Source: DATBVX01 sp035263105
GTDB lineage: Bacteria; Pseudomonadota; Gammaproteobacteria; Steroidobacterales; Steroidobacteraceae
Direction: 5' to 3'
Assembly: GCA_035263105.1 (NCBI GenBank)
Contig: DATFRO010000061.1
Location: forward strand, 1 to 64,000
DNA: 64,000 nucleotides
Shown: positions 55,282 to 64,000 of the stretch, one piece after another
Numbering within the stretch: position 1 is the stretch's first letter
Layout: every line of letters begins with the position of its first letter
Translations under genes and position numbers: made by a program
The notes under the pieces: generated by a model
Told to the model about the DNA's origin: nothing
What the model saw: only the letters and a program-made list of their open reading frames with translations
Databases searched by the model: none

Positions 55282-57870
55282 ATGCGCATGGACAAACTGA
55301 CGACGAAATTTCAGACGGCGTTGGCCGAGGCCCAGTCGATGGCGGTGGGCCGCGACCACCAGTTCATCGAGCCCGCCCACCTGATGCTCGCACTGCTCAA
55401 CCAGGAGGGCGGGAGCGTTCGTCCGTTGCTCGAGAAGTCGGGCGCAAATGTCAGCAAGCTGCGCTCCGAGCTGATGGCGGCGCTCGATCGGCTCCCGAAA
55501 GTGGAAGGCACCGGCGGCGAAGTGCATGTCTCGAATGATCTCGGACGCCTGCTCAACGTCACGGACAAGCTCGCCCAGCAGCGCGGGGATGAGTACATCG
55601 CGTCCGAGCTCTTCGTCCTGGCAGCCTTCGAGGATCGCGGCACGCTGAAGAATGCGTTGCGAGAATCGAACGTGGTGCGCGGCGCGGTGGAGAAGGCGAT
55701 CGAGGAGCTGCGCGGCGACGAGAAGGTCCAGGACCCGAACGCCGAGGAGAGCCGCCAGGCGCTCGAGAAGTACACCATCGACCTCACCGAGCGTGCCGAG
55801 CAGGGCAAGCTCGATCCGGTCATCGGCCGCGATGACGAGATCCGCCGCACCATCCAGGTGCTGCAGCGTCGCACCAAGAACAACCCGGTGCTGATCGGCG
55901 AGCCGGGCGTCGGCAAGACCGCAATCGTCGAAGGTCTCGCGCAGCGGATCATCAACGGTGAGGTGCCGGAAGGCCTCAAGGGCAAGCGCGTCCTCACGCT
56001 CGACATGGGCTCGCTGATCGCGGGAGCCAAGTTCCGCGGTGAATTCGAGGAGCGCCTGAAGGCGGTCCTCAACGATCTCGCCAAGCAGCAGGGCCAGATC
56101 ATTCTCTTCATCGACGAGCTGCACACCATGGTCGGCGCCGGCAAGGCCGAAGGCGCGATGGACGCCGGCAACATGCTCAAGCCCGCGCTCGCGCGCGGCG
56201 AACTGCATTGCGTCGGCGCCACGACCCTGGACGAGTACCGCAAGTACATCGAGAAGGATGCGGCGCTCGAGCGGCGCTTCCAGAAGGTGCTGGTGGACGA
56301 GCCGAGCGTCGAGGATACGATCGCGATCCTGCGCGGCCTCAAGGAGCGCTACGAAGTTCACCACGGTGTCGAGATCACCGATCCGGCGATCGTGAGCGCC
56401 GCGACGCTCTCGCACCGCTACATCACCGACCGGCAACTTCCGGACAAGGCGATCGACCTGATCGACGAGGCCGCCTCGCGCATCCGCATGGAGATCGACT
56501 CCAAGCCCGAGTCGATGGACCGGCTCGACCGGCGCATCGTGCAGCTCAAGATCGAGCGCGAAGCGCTCAAGAAGGAGAAGGACGAGGCGTCGAAGAAACG
56601 CTTGCAGGCGCTCGAAGAGTCGCTCAACGGACTCGAAAAGGAATACGCCGACCTCGAAGAGGTCTGGAAGGCGGAGAAGGCCGCGGTGCAGGGCACCGCC
56701 GGCATCAAGGAAGAGATCGAACGCGCGCGCCTGGAGATGGAAACCGCGCGGCGTGCCGGCGACCTCGGGCGTATGTCGGAGTTGCAGTACGGCCGCATCC
56801 CCGAGCTCGAGAAGCGCCTGGCGTCGGCGACCGAGGCCGAGAAGAAAGGCACGCAGCTCCTGCGCAACAAGGTGACTGAGGAAGAAGTCGCGGAAGTCGT
56901 TTCGAAGTGGACCGGCATCCCGGTCGCAAAGATGCTCGAGGGCGAAAAGGAGAAGCTCCTCAAGATGGAAGAGGCGCTCGAGCGGCGCGTCGTCGGCCAG
57001 GACGAGGCAGTGCGCATCGTCGCGAACGCCATTCGCCGCTCGCGCGCCGGCCTTTCCGATCCGCGGCGTCCCAACGGCTCATTCCTGTTTCTTGGGCCGA
57101 CGGGCGTGGGCAAGACCGAGCTCTGCAAGGCGCTCGCGGAGTTCCTCTTCGACACCGAAGAGGCGCTCATCCGCATCGACATGTCGGAGTTCATGGAAAA
57201 GCATTCGGTCGCTCGCCTGATCGGCGCGCCGCCGGGGTATGTGGGCTACGAAGAGGGCGGTTATCTCACGGAAGCGATTCGCCGCCGTCCTTACTCGGTG
57301 ATCCTGCTCGACGAGGTCGAGAAGGCGCACCAGGACGTCTTCAATGTGCTGCTGCAGGTGCTGGACGACGGCCGTCTCACGGACGGGCAAGGCCGCACTG
57401 TCGACTTCCGCAACACGGTCATCATCATGACTTCCAATCTCGGTTCGCAGGTCATCCAGGAGATGACGGGCGAGGCCAATTACACGCGCATGAAGTCCGC
57501 GGTGATGGAGATCGTGCAGCAGCACTTTCGCCCCGAGTTCATCAACCGCATCGACGACATCGTGGTGTTCCATCCGCTCGGCAACGAGCAGATCCGCCGC
57601 ATCGTCGACATCCAGCTCGGCTACCTGCGCAAGCGCCTGCTCGAGCGTGACATCGAGCTCAAGCTCGACGACAAGGCGCGTGACCTGCTGGGCGAAGCGG
57701 GCTACGACCCGGTGTACGGTGCACGGCCCCTCAAGCGCGCCATCCAGCAACAGATCGAGAATCCACTGGCGCAGCAGATCCTGCAGGGCACCTTCGGTCC
57801 CGGCGACCGCATCGTCACGACGGTGCGCGCGGGCCAACTGGTGTTCGAAAAGCAGAAGGGCTCGCGTTGA
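55282..57870 (+). CDS. clpB: Disaggregase ClpB
   Basis: An 862-aa Hsp100 chaperone that, with DnaK, pulls proteins out of aggregates. Domains in order: N-terminal Clp_N (DKLTTKFQTALAEAQSMAVG), first AAA+ with Walker A GEPGVGKTA, a coiled-coil middle domain (about residues 410-525, rich in Glu/Lys), and second AAA+ with GPTGVGKTELCKAL and the pore loop GYVGYEEGG. No ClpP-docking IGF loop, as expected. The length matches E. coli ClpB (857 aa). Confidence 0.97.
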   Translation: MRMDKLTTKFQTALAEAQSMAVGRDHQFIEPAHLMLALLNQEGGSVRPLLEKSGANVSKLRSELMAALDRLPKVEGTGGEVHVSNDLGRLLNVTDKLAQQRGDEYIASELFVLAAFEDRGTLKNALRESNVVRGAVEKAIEELRGDEKVQDPNAEESRQALEKYTIDLTERAEQGKLDPVIGRDDEIRRTIQVLQRRTKNNPVLIGEPGVGKTAIVEGLAQRIINGEVPEGLKGKRVLTLDMGSLIAGAKFRGEFEERLKAVLNDLAKQQGQIILFIDELHTMVGAGKAEGAMDAGNMLKPALARGELHCVGATTLDEYRKYIEKDAALERRFQKVLVDEPSVEDTIAILRGLKERYEVHHGVEITDPAIVSAATLSHRYITDRQLPDKAIDLIDEAASRIRMEIDSKPESMDRLDRRIVQLKIEREALKKEKDEASKKRLQALEESLNGLEKEYADLEEVWKAEKAAVQGTAGIKEEIERARLEMETARRAGDLGRMSELQYGRIPELEKRLASATEAEKKGTQLLRNKVTEEEVAEVVSKWTGIPVAKMLEGEKEKLLKMEEALERRVVGQDEAVRIVANAIRRSRAGLSDPRRPNGSFLFLGPTGVGKTELCKALAEFLFDTEEALIRIDMSEFMEKHSVARLIGAPPGYVGYEEGGYLTEAIRRRPYSVILLDEVEKAHQDVFNVLLQVLDDGRLTDGQGRTVDFRNTVIIMTSNLGSQVIQEMTGEANYTRMKSAVMEIVQQHFRPEFINRIDDIVVFHPLGNEQIRRIVDIQLGYLRKRLLERDIELKLDDKARDLLGEAGYDPVYGARPLKRAIQQQIENPLAQQILQGTFGPGDRIVTTVRAGQLVFEKQKGSR

Positions 57871-57883
57871 GAAGCGCCGCTCG

Positions 57884-57889
57884 TATAAT
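57884..57889 (+). promoter_or_regulatory. Candidate -10 element for fmdB-aspS
   Basis: A perfect TATAAT lies 29 nt before the next gene, in the 47-nt spacer after clpB. No good -35 stands 16-18 nt upstream; TTGAGA is present but only 11 nt away. Confidence 0.45.
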
Positions 57890-57917
57890 TGCGCGCGGTT
57901 TGTCTTAGGGTCCGTGG

Positions 57918-58340
57918 ATGCCGTTCTACGAATACGAATGTGACGCGTGCGGGCACCAGCTGGAGGCGCTGCAAAAGATCTCCGAAACACCACTGCGCAA
58001 GTGTCCTCACTGCGGCAAGGCGAAGCTGCGCCGCCTGATCTCGCCGCCGGTGTTCCGCCTCAAGGGCTCGGGCTGGTACGAGACCGACTTCAAGTCCGAC
58101 AAGGAGGGCAAGCGCAACCTCGCCGGGCACGCAGAGAAAGAGGAGTCGGGCGGCGCCGCCCAGGCGGACGCCAAGACCGAAGCCAAGCCGGAAGAGAAGA
58201 AGGTGGAGTCCAAAGCCGAGGCCAAGACCGAATCGAAGCCCGAGTCCAAGCCAGACGCCAAGGGCAAACGTACGAGCGTTGCGGTCAATAAGGCGTCGGC
58301 CCGCCGGCTGGCACACAAGAAACGCTCCCGAAAGCGCTAA
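57918..58340 (+). CDS. FmdB-type zinc ribbon protein with charged tail
   Basis: A 140-aa protein. Residues 1-43 are an FmdB zinc ribbon with C8-x2-C11 (YECDACGHQ) and C29-x2-C32 (KCPHCGK), then FRLKGSGWYETDFK, which is typical. Residues 65-140 are low-complexity: repeated Lys/Glu/Ala/Ser/Pro units such as KTEAKPEEKKVESKAEA, ending in a basic stretch (HKKRSRKR). The function of FmdB proteins is not settled; many bacteria place one directly before aspS, as here. Confidence 0.88.
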   Translation: MPFYEYECDACGHQLEALQKISETPLRKCPHCGKAKLRRLISPPVFRLKGSGWYETDFKSDKEGKRNLAGHAEKEESGGAAQADAKTEAKPEEKKVESKAEAKTESKPESKPDAKGKRTSVAVNKASARRLAHKKRSRKR

Positions 58341-58345
58341 ACGGC

Positions 58346-58367
58346 GCAAGAAACACCCGTTTCTTGC
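58346..58367 (+). terminator. Hairpin between fmdB and aspS
   Basis: GCAAGAAAC and GTTTCTTGC form a perfect 9-bp stem with loop ACCC, 5 nt after the fmdB stop and 30 nt before aspS. No U-tract follows directly (TACCATTCG), so it may be a weak terminator or a leader structure of aspS. Confidence 0.5.
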
Positions 58368-58396
58368 TACCATTCGCGCCCTTTTTCGGGTGAGCC

Positions 58397-60169
58397 ATGC
58401 GTAGCCATTACTGCGGTCAGGTCAGCGAAAAACTCATCGGCCAGGAGGTCAGCGTCGCCGGCTGGGTGCACCGTCGTCGCGATCATGGCGGGGTGATCTT
58501 CGTCGACCTGCGCGACCGCGAAGGGCTGCTGCAGATCGTGTTCGATCCGGACGCGAAACAGGTCTTCGCCGAGGCGGAGCGCCTGCGCAGCGAGTTCGTC
58601 GTGCACGTGCGCGGCCTGGTGCGTGCGCGTCCGGCCGGCACTGCGAATGCAAACCTCGCTTCGGGCCAGGTCGAAGTCATCGCGCGCGAGCTCGAGCTGC
58701 TCAACCGCTCCGAGCCCCTGCCGTTCCAGCTCGATGAAGAGGTCAACGAGGAGATCCGGCTCAAGTACCGCTACCTCGACCTGCGCCGCGATGTGATGAC
58801 GCAGCGCCTGCGCTTGCGGCACTCGGTGACGCGCGCCATGCGCAGCTTCCTCGACGAGAACGGCTTCGTCGATCTCGAGACGCCAATGCTCACCAAGGCG
58901 ACGCCGGAGGGCGCGCGCGATTACCTCGTGCCGAGCCGCACGCACCCGGGAAAGTTCTTCGCGCTCCCGCAATCGCCGCAGATCTTCAAGCAGCTGCTGA
59001 TGATGTCGGGCTTCGATCGCTACTACCAGATCGTGCGCTGCTTCCGCGATGAGGACCTGCGCGCCGACCGGCAACCGGAGTTCACACAGCTCGACGTCGA
59101 GACTTCATTCCTGGAGCGCGACGACATCATGGCGCTCATGGAAGCGCTCATGCTGCACCTCTTCAAGGCAGTGCTGGGCGCGACGATTCCCGGCCCGCTG
59201 CCGCGGCTCACCTTCCAGGAAGCGATGCGCCGCTACGGTTCCGACAAGCCGGACCTGCGCAACCCGCTCGAGCTGGTCGACATCGCCGATCTCGTCAAGG
59301 ACACCGAGTTCAAGGTGTTCGCGGGTCCCGCCGCCGACCCGAATGGACGCGTGGCTGCCTTGCGCGCGCCGGGCGGCGGAAAGTTGTCGCGCAAGGAGAT
59401 CGACGACTACACCGCGTTCGTCGCACGCTACGGCGCCAAGGGTCTCGCCTACATCAAGGTCAACGAGACCGCCAAAGGCCGCGATGGCCTGCAGTCACCG
59501 ATCCTCAAGTTTCTGGGCGATGCCGCGCTCAAGGGAATCCTGGAGCGCACGCGCGCCGCGAACGGCGATCTCATCTTCTTCGGCTCCGACACTGCGAAGG
59601 TCGTGAGCGATGCGCTCGGCGCGCTGCGGTTGAAGGTCGGTCAGGATCTCGGACTGGTCGAGGAAGGCTGGCGCCTGCTCTGGGTCGTGGACTTCCCGAT
59701 GTTCGAGTGGGACGACGAAGCGAAGCGCTGGCAGGCGATGCATCATCCGTTCACCGCGCCCGTCAACGACGATCCGGCGGCGCTGCAAGCCGAGCCCGGC
59801 AAGGCCGTCGCAAAGGCCTACGACATGGTGCTCAACGGCACGGAGCTCGGCGGCGGGTCGGTGCGAATTCACCGCCAGGAGATGCAGTCGGTGGTGTTCG
59901 GGCTCCTCGGCATCAGTCCCGAGGACGCACGCGTCAAGTTCGGCTTCCTCCTCGATGCGCTCAAGTTCGGCTGCCCGCCGCACGGCGGCATCGCCTTCGG
60001 CCTCGATCGGATCGCGATGCTGATGGCGGGCGCCGACAGCATTCGCGATGTCATCGCGTTTCCGAAGACACAGACGGCTGCGGACCCGCTCACCGAAGCG
60101 CCGACTGAAGTCAGTGAACAACAGCTCCGCGAGCTGCACATCCGGGTGCGTACACCGCCGCCCAAGTGA
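58397..60169 (+). CDS. aspS: Aspartyl-tRNA synthetase
   Basis: A 590-aa class IIb synthetase of bacterial type. An N-terminal OB-fold anticodon domain (VAGWVHRRRDHGGVIFVDLR) is followed by the class II core (RYLDLRR, motif 2 QIVRCFRDEDLRADRQPEFT, motif 3 GIAFGLDRIAMLM) with the bacterial insertion domain at about residues 290-410. Motif 2 lies near residues 213-232. Whether it is discriminating or non-discriminating cannot be told here. It overlaps the next gene by 4 nt. Confidence 0.97.
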   Translation: MRSHYCGQVSEKLIGQEVSVAGWVHRRRDHGGVIFVDLRDREGLLQIVFDPDAKQVFAEAERLRSEFVVHVRGLVRARPAGTANANLASGQVEVIARELELLNRSEPLPFQLDEEVNEEIRLKYRYLDLRRDVMTQRLRLRHSVTRAMRSFLDENGFVDLETPMLTKATPEGARDYLVPSRTHPGKFFALPQSPQIFKQLLMMSGFDRYYQIVRCFRDEDLRADRQPEFTQLDVETSFLERDDIMALMEALMLHLFKAVLGATIPGPLPRLTFQEAMRRYGSDKPDLRNPLELVDIADLVKDTEFKVFAGPAADPNGRVAALRAPGGGKLSRKEIDDYTAFVARYGAKGLAYIKVNETAKGRDGLQSPILKFLGDAALKGILERTRAANGDLIFFGSDTAKVVSDALGALRLKVGQDLGLVEEGWRLLWVVDFPMFEWDDEAKRWQAMHHPFTAPVNDDPAALQAEPGKAVAKAYDMVLNGTELGGGSVRIHRQEMQSVVFGLLGISPEDARVKFGFLLDALKFGCPPHGGIAFGLDRIAMLMAGADSIRDVIAFPKTQTAADPLTEAPTEVSEQQLRELHIRVRTPPPK

Positions 60170-60816
60170 GCACGCGCGACTCCGCGGTGGTCTTCGTCCA
60201 CGGCCTGTGGCTCAACGGCGTGGAGTCGACACTGCTGCGCCGGCGCCTCGCCGCCGACCTCGACTGCGCCACCCACGCTTTTCACTACCCGTCGGTCACC
60301 GCCTCGATGACGGAGATCGTCGAGCGACTGGCCGCGTTCCTTGCGCGACTCGACGTGCGCACGCTGCACCTGGTCGGTCACAGTCTCGGTGGAATCGTGC
60401 TGCTACGACTCTTCGAGCAGGCGCCGCCCACGCAACCGGGCCGCATCGTGCTGCTCGGCTCACCGGTGCGCGGCAGTCGCGCTGCGCACCGCGTCGCGCG
60501 CTGGCCCTTCGGCGCCGCGATTCTCGGCAGGAGCATCGAGGCCGAAGTTCTGCAGGCACCGCGCAGAGAGTGGCAGGGTCCACGCGAGCTCGGTGTCATC
60601 GCGGGGGACCTGTCGCTCGGTCTCGGGCGCCTGTTCGGTGATCTGGGTGGTCCCAACGACGGCACGGTCTCGGTGGGGGAGACCGAGCTACCGGGAGCGA
60701 CGGACCGGATCGTCCTGCCGGTGAGTCACACGGGTGTTCTCTTTTCGTCCGAAGCGGCGCGGCAGACGGCGGGATTTCTCGCAACGGGACGCTTCATCGC
60801 AGCCGGCGCTGCCTGA
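60166..60816 (+). CDS. Alpha/beta hydrolase, lipase-like
   Basis: A 216-aa hydrolase. FVHGLWLNGVE carries the oxyanion-hole HG, and LHLVGHSLGGIVLL the nucleophile elbow. A late Asp (GGPNDGTVSVGET) and a His (VSHTGVLFS) complete a plausible triad. No signal peptide, so probably cytoplasmic; substrate unknown. The GTG at 60166 overlaps the aspS stop, so it is probably co-translated with aspS. Confidence 0.8.
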   Translation: MSTRDSAVVFVHGLWLNGVESTLLRRRLAADLDCATHAFHYPSVTASMTEIVERLAAFLARLDVRTLHLVGHSLGGIVLLRLFEQAPPTQPGRIVLLGSPVRGSRAAHRVARWPFGAAILGRSIEAEVLQAPRREWQGPRELGVIAGDLSLGLGRLFGDLGGPNDGTVSVGETELPGATDRIVLPVSHTGVLFSSEAARQTAGFLATGRFIAAGAA

Positions 60817-60843
60817 CACGCCCTTGCAGGCGTCTTGTGCGAG

Positions 60844-62010
60844 CTAGCGCAGCGCCGCCAGCAGGCGTGCGATGAATTCCGGCCGCTGATCGTCCTTGAT
60901 CCAACGTACTACCGCGACGAGATCGTGCTCCGGATCGACGTAGATCATGTTGGCGCCGTTGCCGAGATGCATGATCACGTCTGCCGGCGCTGCAGGCACC
61001 GGCTTGCGATCGGTGTTGAGGAACCAGTTCATCACACCGTAAGTCGGCTGCACGTCGGTGGGCGTGCTCGCGAAGCGATACCACTTCTCCGAATAGATCT
61101 CGCGCTGGCCCCACTTGCCGTGATGCAGGCACAGCAGGCCGAAGCGCGCCTGGTCCCAGGCGCTGATAAACATGCCGCCGCCCCAGTGACCGCCGCCCGG
61201 CACGGACTGCATGCGCTTGCCGTTGATCTGGACCCACGAATTGACGTAGCCCTCCCAGTGCCAGGTGGTGCTGGCACCGATCGGATCCATCACTTCGCGC
61301 TTCAGCACTTCGGGCAGCGGTTGTTTCCACACGTGCAGCGCTGCGAGCGCGAGCAAATTGACGCGCACGTCGTTGTATTCCCACGCGGCGCCGGGGGCAG
61401 GGACCGGCAAAGTCGGCCAGGCCAGGGGATCGTTGCCCGTGGGGCGATCAGCCCAGTCGGGCTTGTCCCAGAGCGTGCCCTGCCAGTTGCTCGTCTGGCG
61501 CAGCATCTGGTTCCACGTGATCGGTCGATTGTGCTCGGGCTCGAACGGTCCCGAGGGCATGTAGCCGCGCACCGGGTCGTTGACGTCGCGGATCATGCCG
61601 CGCTCGAGCGCGATGCCGACCAGCGTGGAGAGAAAACTCTTGGTCACGCTGAACGTCATGTCGGCGCGATCGGGCTCGCCCCACTGTGCGACGAGATAAC
61701 CGTGGCGGATGACGAGGCCCGTCGGCGCACCGCGCGGTGCGAGCGGCCCGATCTGGGTGTCGTAAGGCTCGCGTGCGAAGTTGAGCGCCATCGCAAGGCC
61801 GAGATCGCGCGGTGCCGGGGTTTCCTGCGCGATGGCGAAGTCGATGGCGGCCTGCAACTTCGCCGGATCGAAGCCCGCCTTTTCGGGCGTCTGCTTCGCC
61901 CAGGCAGCGCCTGCCGGCGGCAGGTAGTCCTTCGCCTGCGCGCAGACGTTGCTCAAACCGAGAACGAGTGCGAACAGGACCGCCGTCAGCGCGCGGGTCG
62001 CCGTGCTCAT
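60844..62010 (-). CDS. Exported serine hydrolase, beta-lactamase (class C/EstB) fold
   Basis: A 388-aa protein with a signal peptide ending near AQA (residue 26). The SxxK motif is SVTK (MTFSVTKSFLSTL) and the Y-x-N motif is YND (WEYNDVRVNLLAL), the pattern of class C beta-lactamases, DD-peptidases and EstB esterases. The C-terminal GNGANMIYVDPEHDLVAVVR replaces the usual KTG with LGNG, so true beta-lactamase activity is doubtful. Its ATG overlaps the mutS stop by 4 nt, so the two are probably one transcript. Confidence 0.85.
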   Translation of the reverse strand: MSTATRALTAVLFALVLGLSNVCAQAKDYLPPAGAAWAKQTPEKAGFDPAKLQAAIDFAIAQETPAPRDLGLAMALNFAREPYDTQIGPLAPRGAPTGLVIRHGYLVAQWGEPDRADMTFSVTKSFLSTLVGIALERGMIRDVNDPVRGYMPSGPFEPEHNRPITWNQMLRQTSNWQGTLWDKPDWADRPTGNDPLAWPTLPVPAPGAAWEYNDVRVNLLALAALHVWKQPLPEVLKREVMDPIGASTTWHWEGYVNSWVQINGKRMQSVPGGGHWGGGMFISAWDQARFGLLCLHHGKWGQREIYSEKWYRFASTPTDVQPTYGVMNWFLNTDRKPVPAAPADVIMHLGNGANMIYVDPEHDLVAVVRWIKDDQRPEFIARLLAALR

Positions 62011-64000
62011 TGCTCGCTCCCAAGCTTCTCTTTCAATGCATAGAGCGCGGCGAGCGCGTCGCGCGGTGCGAGGCCGTCGATGTCGAGCGCTCGCAACGCT
62101 TCCACGGCGGCGTTCGGCTGCGCCGGAGCGAGCGGCAGGTCCAGTGACAGCTCGCCCTGCGCGCCCGCCGCCTTTCTGCTGTCGCGATCACGCTCCAACG
62201 CTTCGAGAAAGCCGCGCGCGCTACCGATCACCTCGCGCGGCACGCCGGCGAGTGCCGCAACCTGCAGCCCGTAGCTGCGGCTCGCCGGGCCTTCCTTGAC
62301 CGCGTGCAGGAACACGAGCTGATCGCCATGTTCCGTCGCATCGAGGTGCACGTTGACGCAACCCTCCACTTCGCCCGCGAGCGCCGTGAGCTCGAAGTAG
62401 TGGGTCGCGAACAGCGTACGCGCGCGGATCCGCGAGGCGATATGCCGTGCCGCGGCCCAGGCGAGCGAGAGGCCATCGAAGGTGCTCGTGCCCCGACCGA
62501 CTTCATCCATCAACACCAGGCTGTGCTCGGTGGCGTTGTTGAGGATGTTCGCGGTCTCGGTCATCTCGAGCATGAAGGTCGACTGCCCGCCGGCGAGGTC
62601 ATCGGACGCGCCGATACGGGTGAAGATGCGATCGAAGGTGCCGATGATGGCGCGCTCGGCGGGCACGAAGCTGCCCATCCCCGCGAGGATCACGATCAGC
62701 GCCGCCTGCCGCATGTACGTCGACTTGCCGCCCATGTTGGGACCGGTGATGACCAGCATGTGTCGCCCGGCGCCGAGCTCCAGGTCGTTCGGCACGAATG
62801 GTTGCGCCGAGAAGGCCTCGACCACCGGATGACGGCCAGCCACGACCTCGAGCCGCGTGTCGCTCGTGAGCTCGGGCTTCGTCCAGCGCAGCGCGACCGC
62901 ACGCTCCGCAAGATTGGTGAGGACGTCGAGCGCCGCCAGCGCCGAGGCGGTCTTCTGCAGCGCCGGCAGGTCTGCGATCAAGAGCGACAGCACCTGGTCG
63001 TAGAGCTCGCGCTCGCGCGCGAGCGCACGCTCCCGCGCGCCGAGCACCTTGTCTTCGAAGCCCTTGAGCTCCGGCGTGATGAAGCGCTCGGCCGACTTCA
63101 CTGTTTGCCGACGCAGGTAATCCGCCGGTACGCGATCCGCCTGCGCGCGGCTCACCTCGATGAAGTAACCCTGCACGCGGTTGTAGCCGAGCCGCAGGTT
63201 CGCAATGCCGCTGCGTTCACGCTCGCGTCGCTCCAGATCGAGCAGGAACTCTTCGGTGTGACTGCTGATCTGGCGCAGCTCGTCGAGTTCGGCGTCGTAG
63301 CCTGTGCCGATGACAGCGCCGTCACGCACGAAGTGCGACGGTTGATCGGCAATTGCCTTGCGCAACAGGCTCACGATCTCGGCGTGCGACCCGATGCGGT
63401 TCGCGAGATCGGCGATGAGTGGTGAATCGATCTCATCCAGCAGTGCGTGCAACCCAGGGAGCAGGGCGAGTGCGGCACGCAGCTGCACGAGATCGCGTGG
63501 CCGTGCGGAGCGCAGCGCCACGCGCGCGAGGATGCGCTCGATGTCACCAACCTCGCGGAGCATGCTGTGGATGTTCGCCGCGCGATGCGTCGCAATGAGC
63601 GTTTCGAGCGCGTGGTAGCGAAGCGCGAGCACCGACTGATCGCGCAGCGGCCGATGCAGCCAGCGACGCAGCTCCCGGCCGCCCATCGCCGTCGCCGTGT
63701 GATCGATCACCGCCACGAGCGTGCATTCGGGACGCGAGCCCAGCGACACGTCGAGCTCGAGATTGCGGCGCGTCGCGGGATCGAGGATCAGCGCGTCTGC
63801 GCGCGTCTCGACGGTGAGGCCACGAATGTGCGGCAACGCGGATTTCTGGGTGTCGCGCACGTATTGCAGCAGCGCACCGGCAGCGCGCACCGCCAGCGGC
63901 CGATCACTGCATCCGAAACCGGCAAGGTCACGCGTGCCGAGCTGGGTCGCGAGAAGCCGCGTGGCGCTGTCGAGATCGAAGTGCCACGGCGGGCGCAGCC
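62007..64000 (-). CDS. mutS: DNA mismatch repair ATPase MutS (5' end outside window)
   Basis: About 664 C-terminal residues of MutS. The frame continues to the window edge with RPPWHFDLDSATRLLATQLG and TRDLAGFGCSD, which align with residues near 200 of E. coli MutS, so the mismatch-binding N-terminal domain lies outside. The connector, lever and clamp domains and the ATPase are present: Walker A GPNMGGKSTYMRQAAL, DDLAGGQSTFMLEM, Walker B LVLMDEVGRGTST and THYFELTALA. The C-terminal tetramer region is short. It repairs base mismatches with MutL. Confidence 0.97.
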   Translation of the reverse strand, partial: LRPPWHFDLDSATRLLATQLGTRDLAGFGCSDRPLAVRAAGALLQYVRDTQKSALPHIRGLTVETRADALILDPATRRNLELDVSLGSRPECTLVAVIDHTATAMGGRELRRWLHRPLRDQSVLALRYHALETLIATHRAANIHSMLREVGDIERILARVALRSARPRDLVQLRAALALLPGLHALLDEIDSPLIADLANRIGSHAEIVSLLRKAIADQPSHFVRDGAVIGTGYDAELDELRQISSHTEEFLLDLERRERERSGIANLRLGYNRVQGYFIEVSRAQADRVPADYLRRQTVKSAERFITPELKGFEDKVLGARERALARERELYDQVLSLLIADLPALQKTASALAALDVLTNLAERAVALRWTKPELTSDTRLEVVAGRHPVVEAFSAQPFVPNDLELGAGRHMLVITGPNMGGKSTYMRQAALIVILAGMGSFVPAERAIIGTFDRIFTRIGASDDLAGGQSTFMLEMTETANILNNATEHSLVLMDEVGRGTSTFDGLSLAWAAARHIASRIRARTLFATHYFELTALAGEVEGCVNVHLDATEHGDQLVFLHAVKEGPASRSYGLQVAALAGVPREVIGSARGFLEALERDRDSRKAAGAQGELSLDLPLAPAQPNAAVEALRALDIDGLAPRDALAALYALKEKLGSEQ

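Noticed and set aside
60844..62010. True class C beta-lactamase giving drug resistance
   Set aside because: SxxK and YxN are present but the KTG motif is not; esterase or peptidase relatives are as likely.

Overview
The window is about 64 kb of GC-rich DNA from a gammaproteobacterium. Four things point there: the mraZ-to-lpxC division and cell-wall cluster, the petABC-sspAB and lpoA-yraN/rsmI neighbourhoods, the type IV pilus block followed by coaE-zapD-yacG, and a dciA-M23-secA arrangement downstream of lpxC like that of Pseudomonas rather than the secM-secA of enterics. MurE carries the DNPR motif of meso-diaminopimelate enzymes and LpxC is present, so the cell is diderm with LPS. I cannot name a genus; a Xanthomonadales, Nevskiales or Steroidobacterales relative would fit.

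Layout. 1-630: the 3' end of an unidentified gene, then non-coding DNA with two long imperfect palindromes. 630-8930: DegS-type protease, cytochrome bc1 complex (petABC), stringent starvation proteins SspA/SspB, and YraN and LpoA divergent from RsmI. 8979-9393: RNase P RNA and its hairpin. 9558-27390: two promoters and a three-repeat MraZ operator, followed by a very compact dcw cluster (mraZ rsmH ftsL ftsI murE murF mraY murD ftsW murG murC murB ddlB ftsQ ftsA ftsZ) in which most genes overlap by 4 nt. 27468-33605: lpxC, a DciA-like gene on the opposite strand, a cyclic-di-GMP-I riboswitch driving an M23 peptidase-like gene, secA and a MutT-type Nudix gene. 33553-38085: two divergent S9 serine peptidases. 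38082-47887 (minus strand): yacG, zapD, coaE, pilD, pilC, pilB, pilA, pilR, pilS. 47987-55201: sucCD, nadE, bamD, rluD, pgeF and a ZIP metal transporter. 55282-64000: clpB, an FmdB-type zinc ribbon gene, aspS, a small hydrolase, a beta-lactamase-fold protein and mutS, which runs off the window.

How the genes work together. Most are core envelope and division functions: peptidoglycan precursor synthesis (MurB-G, MraY, Ddl), septal synthesis (FtsI, FtsW, FtsL, FtsQ), the Z-ring (FtsA, FtsZ, ZapD), lipid A (LpxC), outer-membrane assembly and PBP activation (BamD, LpoA), envelope stress (DegS) and secretion (SecA). The pilus block is self-regulated: PilS/PilR sits beside pilA, which has a consensus sigma-54 promoter and an upstream inverted repeat placed like a PilR enhancer.

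I see no prophage, CRISPR array, insertion sequence, tRNA or rRNA gene, and no obvious new defence or metabolic system. The most unusual signals are regulatory or structural: the paired palindromes near the left edge, the c-di-GMP riboswitch on the M23 gene with its promoter over the dciA start, a terminator-like hairpin in the secA leader, 12-nt-spaced repeats before ftsZ, and a strongly basic C-terminal tail on SucD. All assignments come from reading the sequence and recalling family motifs; no database search was run.
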